This document shows, one piece after another, positions 58,700 through 64,000 of a stretch of DNA of 64,000 nucleotides. The stretch covers positions 3,162,001 through 3,226,000 of the forward strand of contig NC_083395.1 in the NCBI RefSeq assembly GCF_030864355.1. The letters are read 5' to 3'. The notes under the pieces are model-generated. The model was given only the letters and a program-made list of their open reading frames with translations, was not told the DNA's origin and made no database searches. Each line of letters starts with the position of its first letter. The stretch's first letter is position 1. The position numbers and the translations under genes were made by a program. The stretch is from Cutaneotrichosporon cavernicola. Lineage: Eukaryota > Basidiomycota > Tremellomycetes > Trichosporonales > Trichosporonaceae.

Positions 58700-61600
58700 C
58701 TACTGCACGCCGAGCGACGAGAAGGCTGCGCGGTTCTCGTTCTCCTCGTGCTGCTCCCGGTCGACGCTCTTCCTGTTCTTCTCGTTCTCCTCCCGGTCGA
58801 CGCTCTTCCTGTTCTTCTCGTTCTCCTCCCCGTCGACGCTCTTCCTGTTCTCCTCGTTCTCCTCGCGTGACACCAGTTCCGTATCGGCCGGGCTGGCGGG
58901 CGCGTCGGCCTGCGGCTGCACTTTGCTGGGTTCGGAGGCTTCCTCGTCCTCGGGTTCCCCAGGCGACAGTTGATCTATACGCCGGCGGTTGAGCTCGGCA
59001 AAGCCCTCATTGACGTCGACATACTTCCTGACTGGCTCGGGTTGGACCTCTGGAGGCTTGGTATAGGCTTCGGGCGTCCTGTCGCGGAAGCCGAACTTGC
59101 GCTGAATTTGGATGACGCCGCGGGCATAGGTACGCTTGCGCAGGAGAGTCTTGGTCCTGTTCACATCGGGGTAGTAGGGACCTTGGACGACGCCCGTGGC
59201 GAGTTTGGTCGCAAGGCCAGGGGGGATAGGCACGCCGCAATCGTGCATGTCGCGGAGTAGGAGGTACACTTTGTCGCGGGAGAGACGGTCTAGCGGGTCG
59301 TTGGTTTGTAGACCCCAGCGGTTCTTGAAGACTCGGATGATGGCGGTGAAGAAGCGGCCGTCCGGGGTGCGGTCGGCCAGATCACGGTCGGTGAAAGGTA
59401 ACTCTACTTCCAGACCGGCCTCATGCTGCCTCAAGGTCCGGTCGTAGAGGTCGCGCGACATGCGCCATCGCTTCATCGCTTCCAGGTACGTCTCCCAGGC
59501 CATGCTGTGGCCGGCTTCCTGGCGAGTCATGAACCTGTGCCCGCCAACCGGCTTCCATCCGCGCGGCATGTTGTCGATCGCATTCGGACGGGGGCGCGAC
59601 TCGTTGCCGTAAATCTGGATGAGGGAGGTGTACATGTGAATCGAGATGAAGTAGAACGCGGCCGGGTTGATGCGTGTGGTCGCGGTTTGTTCGGGGCCCT
59701 CGGTTTGCGGCGGTTCCCAGGCGTGACGCTTTCCTGCCCTCGCCTTTGGCTCTGCGAACAGCTTTTCTCTTGCGGCGGTTTCGTCTTGCTTTTCAAACGA
59801 CCGAGCTAGGCTGAAAAGGCGCTGCCCGAGCCCAGTATAGCCCGACTTGGCCATGGCAGCGGTAAGCACCGCGAAGAGCTCGGGAGGAAGCCTTGTCGGT
59901 AGAAGACGGCCGCGATTCGAGATCTCTGCGCCAGTGAGTTCGGCGAGCCTTCGAACATGTTCAATTGGCGTTGCTTGCGAAACGGCCAAGTAAGGCAGGA
60001 CAGTGTAGACGAGCAAGACGAGACGATCAAATTGCCCAGTCACCGTCAAGTGCTTGGCAAGCGCGACGAGGCTATGCGAGTCTGCGCGCACCGTGTCCAT
60101 GTCGATGCCGTTAAGAAGAGCCTCTATCTCCGAGTCGTGATTGAAAACCTGCCGTGGCACGTTGCGTGGGTTCAGGTACTGTGTCCCGGGAGGGAAAATA
60201 AGGCCATGTAGTTGATGCTGCTCATGCTCCTCCTCCGTCATCTTCTTCTTGACCTGGTCATCAGTCTCAGTCTTGACAGCCGAAAGAAGAGAGCTCGCAA
60301 ACATCTTCTCTTCAACCGCCGTCGCCAAAGCGTTGTCGCGCGTTTGGGTCGACCCGCGGAACAAGATGTTGAGAGCAGGTGTATCCCACTGCGTGAAGGT
60401 CGCCTTCATGTAATCGAAGAGACGGCCCAATAGACGCGGTTGATGGAGAGTCTCGGCAGCATACTTGATGAGGACGAGACAAGACTTCCATCCCAATGGG
60501 CGAAGCATATACCTCGCCGCGCCAACCTCGTGAGGAATGTTCTGCTCGGGCGTGAAGCGGCGTTGGATCTCGGCAGCTCGCGCATAGTTGGGCGGTGAGA
60601 ACATGAGTGACACGAGCGCGACGTGCACCTGGGTGTTGGCGGTGTACGCCCATCCACCGCGCTCGGGCACCTCGGTGAGCGACTCTGGGTAGACTCGTGG
60701 CTCCATGTGCGAGTCGGAGAAGGCCTTGAGTATCGACGGGACGGCGGGGACAGGAAGTGTACGCGAGAGGACCGTGTTGGCGAGCATCGCCAGGGCACGC
60801 ACACTGGAAGCGTAGTCGGACGGGCTGAGTTTCCTTGGGTCGAGCTCGAGGTTGTTGATGATGATGGCGAGGAGATGCATGGAGGGGTTGGGGACGAGTG
60901 ACGGTGGAGATGTTGGGATGGGCATTGGAAAGCCACGGAGGCGTTCGTGGAGTGAGTGATGATGGGGGTGCCACAGGTCGAGGCGATCGTGTGGGGACAG
61001 CGCCTCGCCCGGCAAGCACCAGGTGCGGACGCCTCTAAACCACATCGCTAACAGCGGCGAGTCGGTCTTGGGCGGTTCACGTGGAGGACCGCCACCAGCG
61101 TAAAAGTCGCTGGGATCCGCACCCTCAGCGATGCGGCCTTCGACAATCCATTCCTCCACAAGGCTGACGTAGATCTTGGCGGCTTCGTCTGGCCTCAGCT
61201 CGTTAAGGCACTGTACCATGGCGAGGCGGTACAGCTCCTGTGGCCGTCGATGGCGGACGCGCTGGAGGAGCTCCAGCAGATTGAGGAGGGAGGTGAGATA
61301 CTCTGATTTCTGCCTTGGCTGCTGCTCCTCGATGGGTGGCTGCTCGATACGGCCAGGAGGATGTTGGAAGTATGGTGGTAGAAGGATCTCTTGACCATCT
61401 CCCAACTTCCCGAGCGCGACGAGTGTTGAGGGAGCGAACACCTTCCGGGGTATAGACGAGGGATTGAGTTTCTCTAGGACGTCGACGCATACCCATACCG
61501 CGAGCGACGTCGCCTCGAGTCGGATCAGGTCGTGCAGCAGAGAATGCAGTTCAAGCCGTGATAGCGCCTCGACCTTGATACCGGCGCGCGTCAGCAGGAC

Positions 61601-61957
61601 GTTGGCGGTAGAACGCTCCATCGGCCCTCTGAGCGCCTTCCGTCCTGCGTCCGAGATCGAGTTGAGCGCCTTGCGGAGCTGCCGTGAAGTCGTGCGCGAC
61701 AGCCGTGCAGTGGTGGCGGCATCGGAGGCGACCGCTGGCTCCTGTCGTGCGGCCAGTGATATTGGCGGCTCGTACGGGAGGCGCGAAGGACCTGCACCAT
61801 ACTCCTGCCCATACGGTTCGCGCGCCGCAGCTCTGGGTGGCTCGTCGGGATCGGGGCCAGGAGTCGCGGCAGTCTTGCTGTACCGCGCGCGGTGCACGGC
61901 GCGCCCCACAGGCTGCAGGCGTGGAACCGTGATGCGCCAGCTTGAGCGGGCGATCAT
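58700..61957 (-). CDS. probable mitochondrial protein, 1,085 aa, unknown function
   Basis: A single uninterrupted exon. The N-terminus (MIARSSWRITVPRLQPVGRA with VHRARYSK) is Arg-rich without acids, a typical matrix-targeting presequence. The body is helical with paired-helix segments such as LELHSLLHDLIRLEATSLAV and PQELYRLAMVQCLNEL. These resemble helical-repeat (PPR-like) organellar expression factors, but I cannot show true PPR motifs. The tail carries three copies of a 12-residue repeat EENEKNRKSVDR. Divergent pairing with a mitoribosomal protein gene supports a mitochondrial gene-expression role by inference only. Confidence 0.75.
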   Translation of the reverse strand: MIARSSWRITVPRLQPVGRAVHRARYSKTAATPGPDPDEPPRAAAREPYGQEYGAGPSRLPYEPPISLAARQEPAVASDAATTARLSRTTSRQLRKALNSISDAGRKALRGPMERSTANVLLTRAGIKVEALSRLELHSLLHDLIRLEATSLAVWVCVDVLEKLNPSSIPRKVFAPSTLVALGKLGDGQEILLPPYFQHPPGRIEQPPIEEQQPRQKSEYLTSLLNLLELLQRVRHRRPQELYRLAMVQCLNELRPDEAAKIYVSLVEEWIVEGRIAEGADPSDFYAGGGPPREPPKTDSPLLAMWFRGVRTWCLPGEALSPHDRLDLWHPHHHSLHERLRGFPMPIPTSPPSLVPNPSMHLLAIIINNLELDPRKLSPSDYASSVRALAMLANTVLSRTLPVPAVPSILKAFSDSHMEPRVYPESLTEVPERGGWAYTANTQVHVALVSLMFSPPNYARAAEIQRRFTPEQNIPHEVGAARYMLRPLGWKSCLVLIKYAAETLHQPRLLGRLFDYMKATFTQWDTPALNILFRGSTQTRDNALATAVEEKMFASSLLSAVKTETDDQVKKKMTEEEHEQHQLHGLIFPPGTQYLNPRNVPRQVFNHDSEIEALLNGIDMDTVRADSHSLVALAKHLTVTGQFDRLVLLVYTVLPYLAVSQATPIEHVRRLAELTGAEISNRGRLLPTRLPPELFAVLTAAMAKSGYTGLGQRLFSLARSFEKQDETAAREKLFAEPKARAGKRHAWEPPQTEGPEQTATTRINPAAFYFISIHMYTSLIQIYGNESRPRPNAIDNMPRGWKPVGGHRFMTRQEAGHSMAWETYLEAMKRWRMSRDLYDRTLRQHEAGLEVELPFTDRDLADRTPDGRFFTAIIRVFKNRWGLQTNDPLDRLSRDKVYLLLRDMHDCGVPIPPGLATKLATGVVQGPYYPDVNRTKTLLRKRTYARGVIQIQRKFGFRDRTPEAYTKPPEVQPEPVRKYVDVNEGFAELNRRRIDQLSPGEPEDEEASEPSKVQPQADAPASPADTELVSREENEENRKSVDGEENEKNRKSVDREENEKNRKSVDREQHEENENRAAFSSLGVQ
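58743..58864 (-). repeat. 3 x 36-bp coding repeat
   Basis: Three 36-bp units, each containing GTCGACGCTCTTCCTG on the plus strand, encode EENEKNRKSVDR (or a close variant) near the C-terminus of the mitochondrial protein. The first unit is the most diverged. Confidence 0.85.
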
Positions 61958-62252
61958 GGTCTCGATGAGGGGGCGGGGCGCGACTCAGATCATGACAAAG
62001 CCAGCCAAGGCCGGGTGGGATGTGTGATTTGAGTTGGGTAGAGATGGGGTATTTCTCTATTCTCTTGTTCTTTGTTCCTCTCAGCCTTAAAATCCCACCC
62101 AAGTTCTTGCGAACGATACCGACAACCCAATCCAATCCACGTGTTCAACTTTCCCACGGTACTCCCATAGTTGATCTTTCGGAAAGGTTCAACGACTGTG
62201 ATCGACTTTTCTGAAGTGTAGCCTATAACATATACACATCCATCTCATCGTC
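61958..62252. promoter_or_regulatory. divergent promoter of two mitochondrial genes: CCAAT, CCAAT, CACGTG
   Basis: The 295-bp shared region holds two CCAAT boxes (62127-62131 and 62132-62136) followed two bases later by CACGTG (62138-62143). CCAAT is the HAP complex site that controls respiratory genes in fungi. The positions suit control of both the 1,085-residue mitochondrial protein and the mitoribosomal protein. Function is inferred. Confidence 0.55.
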
Positions 62253-63170
62253 ATGTCTCGCCCATTCGCGAACATTGCCCGTGCCGCGGCGCGCACACCC
62301 CTATCCTCGGCTGCTCGGCGCACTATCCTCACGGCGGCGCCCTCGGGCTCGTCGCGCAAGCCGACGGGCGGCGCGATTGGTGGTGTCGACCCCCGTATCC
62401 TCAATGGTCTGCCGAGCTTTATCGGTGCCGAGCAGTTTGACCGGCTGAACGAGTGGCAGGCGGGGCTTTGGGAGCGGTTGCAATCCGAGGTTAGGAGTAG
62501 GTTTCCATCTGCAACACGAGCTCACGCAGACAACCCGGGACTCGCACCGATCAAGCTCAAGTGGGACAACGACAAGTTGCACATGACCGACCTACTTGCG
62601 CTGAGTGCGCGTGAGCCTTCCCTCGCCCTTGCGTTCAACTATGCTGCGCTGCTGCTTAACAACTCGTACTTTCTCGAGGGCCTGAACGCCGACGCTTCCA
62701 AGCCCGTTCCCGACCACTTCCAGGCGCTTGAGGACCGCGTCGCCGCCTACGCCGACGGTATCGTTGGCTCGGGGTGGCTCTGGATCGTCAAGGCTGGTGA
62801 CGGGCTCGCCGACCTCGACGTCGTCCCAACGTACGGTGCCGGCACTCTTCTTGTGACTATGCGCCAGCAGCGCGGACGGCAGGACACCCTCCCCGTCTTC
62901 GGGACGCCCGCGACCTCGGGCGACCAGAGCCCCGCTCCTCCCGTCGAGGCTGAGGCATCCTCGGACGCTCCTCCTCCCAGGCAGAACCCTGCCGCCGGCC
63001 GCCGCGCCGGCGGTGAGGCCACTCCCCTCGCGGTCCTCAACCTCTTCGAGCACGCGTACCTTGGCGACAAGTACGGTGTTCTCTCGCGCGGCGAGTACGC
63101 GCGCGACTGGTTCCGCTCCCTTGACTGGGACAAGGTCTCGAAGCGCACCGCCTCAGCCGGGACCTGGTAG
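62253..63170 (+). CDS. SOD-fold mitochondrial ribosomal protein (mS42/mS43 family)
   Basis: Single exon, 305 residues. The N-terminus (MSRPFANIARAAARTPLSSA) is a mitochondrial presequence. The rest has the Fe/Mn superoxide dismutase fold: the N-terminal hairpin ALAFNYAALLLNNSYFLEGL and the C-terminal domain VGSGWLWIVKAG and LNLFEHAYLGDKYG with REYARD-like GEYARDWFRSLDW. The metal ligands are lost: the helix-hairpin histidines are replaced (LLLNNS), and the Asp of the usual DxWEH is replaced in LNLFEH. This identifies it with the small-subunit proteins Rsm26 (mS42) or Mrp1 (mS43), not an active dismutase. I cannot decide between the two. Confidence 0.85.
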   Translation: MSRPFANIARAAARTPLSSAARRTILTAAPSGSSRKPTGGAIGGVDPRILNGLPSFIGAEQFDRLNEWQAGLWERLQSEVRSRFPSATRAHADNPGLAPIKLKWDNDKLHMTDLLALSAREPSLALAFNYAALLLNNSYFLEGLNADASKPVPDHFQALEDRVAAYADGIVGSGWLWIVKAGDGLADLDVVPTYGAGTLLVTMRQQRGRQDTLPVFGTPATSGDQSPAPPVEAEASSDAPPPRQNPAAGRRAGGEATPLAVLNLFEHAYLGDKYGVLSRGEYARDWFRSLDWDKVSKRTASAGTW

Positions 63171-63379
63171 ACACGACGACATGCATTGCATCGCAGCTCA
63201 GCCGCAGGTGCAGTGATGACCTGGGATCTTGTCCCAGTACGTTCGTGCTGCTCAATCTACCTAATTGTTTCGCCTTCGCCTGCGTTGCTTACCTTGGCAT
63301 GAGGCATGTCAGCTCCACTACGTTCACGTGTCATCATACCTCTAACACTCTTGAAATCGTTGCAAAATAATCTACTAGT

Positions 63380-64000
63380 CTACAGCTCGTCCTTGACGGC
63401 GTCGTCCTTGGAAACCTCCTCCTGGGTGTTCTCCTTAGGCGCGGCCTTACCTACTTCCTCCAGCGGCCAGCAGAGCGCCGGACTAGTCGCCTTGAAGTTG
63501 TACTCGCACTTCTCCGGCTCGGTAATGACGAGCAGCGCGTTCTCTTTACCGCACTCAAGCTCGACATTGACAGACCGCATCGGCCCGTTCCAGCACTTGG
63601 CACTGGTGTCAGCTCTTTTCCCAACGCAGCCTTACCCGTTGCGGAACGCCATCTTGGTGTAGTACGCATACTCGCCGGGCTGAGCAGCATTGTTCCACTC
63701 GACAAAGTGGCCGAGGTTGTTGCTCGAGTGGTCCTTGTTACTCTTCTGTGTAGCGCGGCCAAAGAAACACAGCTCGTACGTATAGTCGCCCGCGACTGTG
63801 TCGACACACGTACCGTCGAGCTTCTTCCACTCGCCGTCAGGGCCGAACCAGTGCTTGTTGCCGATCAGCTCGAGCGTCTCTTCGGCGCTGGTGATTGCGC
63901 TGCGGACAGTGTTGAGTTCGCGCTCGGCTGCGTTGAATCGCTCTCGCGCAGCGGCCACGTCTGGTGTCAGCTTGTCCAAACGTTAGTGAGGTGTACTCAC
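63380..64000 (-). CDS. GTB1: glucosidase II beta subunit, C-terminal part
   Basis: This is the regulatory subunit of ER glucosidase II, which binds mannose on N-glycans through its MRH domain and supports trimming of glucose. The exon at 63960-63637 begins DVAAARERFNAAERELNTV (coiled coil) and continues into the MRH domain with GEWKKLDGTCVDTVAGDYTY and ELCFFGRATQKS. A 39-nt intron leads to AKCWNGPMRSVNVELECG and EPEKCEYNFKATSPALC. The last residues are DAVKDEL, an ER retrieval signal. Bases 63961-64000 are an intron whose donor sits exactly at the window edge, so upstream exons (the PRKCSH-type N-terminus) are outside. Confidence 0.92.

Noticed and set aside
62253..63170. Active mitochondrial superoxide dismutase
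   Set aside because: Key metal-binding histidines and the aspartate are missing; the protein fits the mitoribosomal SOD-fold subunits.

Overview
The window is fungal nuclear DNA, GC-rich, with genes packed on both strands and split by very short introns. Many introns are only 30 to 36 nt, start GTGAGT/GTATGT/GTAAGT and carry a CTGAC or CTAAC branch site a few bases before the acceptor. Together with the protein repertoire this suggests a basidiomycete yeast of the Tremellomycetes. I infer Trichosporonales, but that needs a tree to settle. I see no intact transposon, rRNA or CRISPR array.

Layout. 0-23 kb is housekeeping: the 3' part of a phospholipase D gene, a 1,407-residue coiled-coil protein with a coding minisatellite, a HEATR5/Laa1 trafficking protein, a small conserved fungal protein, eIF3f, an FHA/G-patch protein and DNA polymerase alpha (POL1). 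23-40.6 kb holds an arrestin-like protein, an acidic protein (gene A), an Adp1-type ABC transporter, MCM10, an MFS transporter, a lysine-rich relative of gene A (gene B), an Erv2-type sulfhydryl oxidase and the copper chaperone ATX1. 40.6-54 kb is sparser: 3.3 kb without a clear gene, then glutamine synthetase, two minisatellites, a possible gene relic, and a tandem family of DUF2235 alpha/beta-hydrolases (intact, broken, intact). 54-64 kb returns to housekeeping: a tRNA-Ser(CGA) with an intron, a PITSLRE/CDK11 kinase, the Tpa1/OGFOD1 prolyl hydroxylase, an unrecognised mitochondrial protein, an SOD-fold mitoribosomal protein and the 3' part of glucosidase II beta.

Connections. POL1 and MCM10 act together at replication origins and lie 9 kb apart. 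eIF3f and Tpa1/OGFOD1 both act in translation. Two mitochondrial protein genes share a divergent promoter with paired CCAAT boxes.

The most unusual pattern is regulatory. The palindrome CACGTG, mostly in the Cbf1/USF-like form RTCACGTG, sits in all five short divergent promoters, in front of two more genes, and in a tandem array downstream of glutamine synthetase. The other accessory novelties are the DUF2235 cluster and the pair of proteins sharing an acidic/basic C-terminal tail, one with a 171-bp internal duplication.
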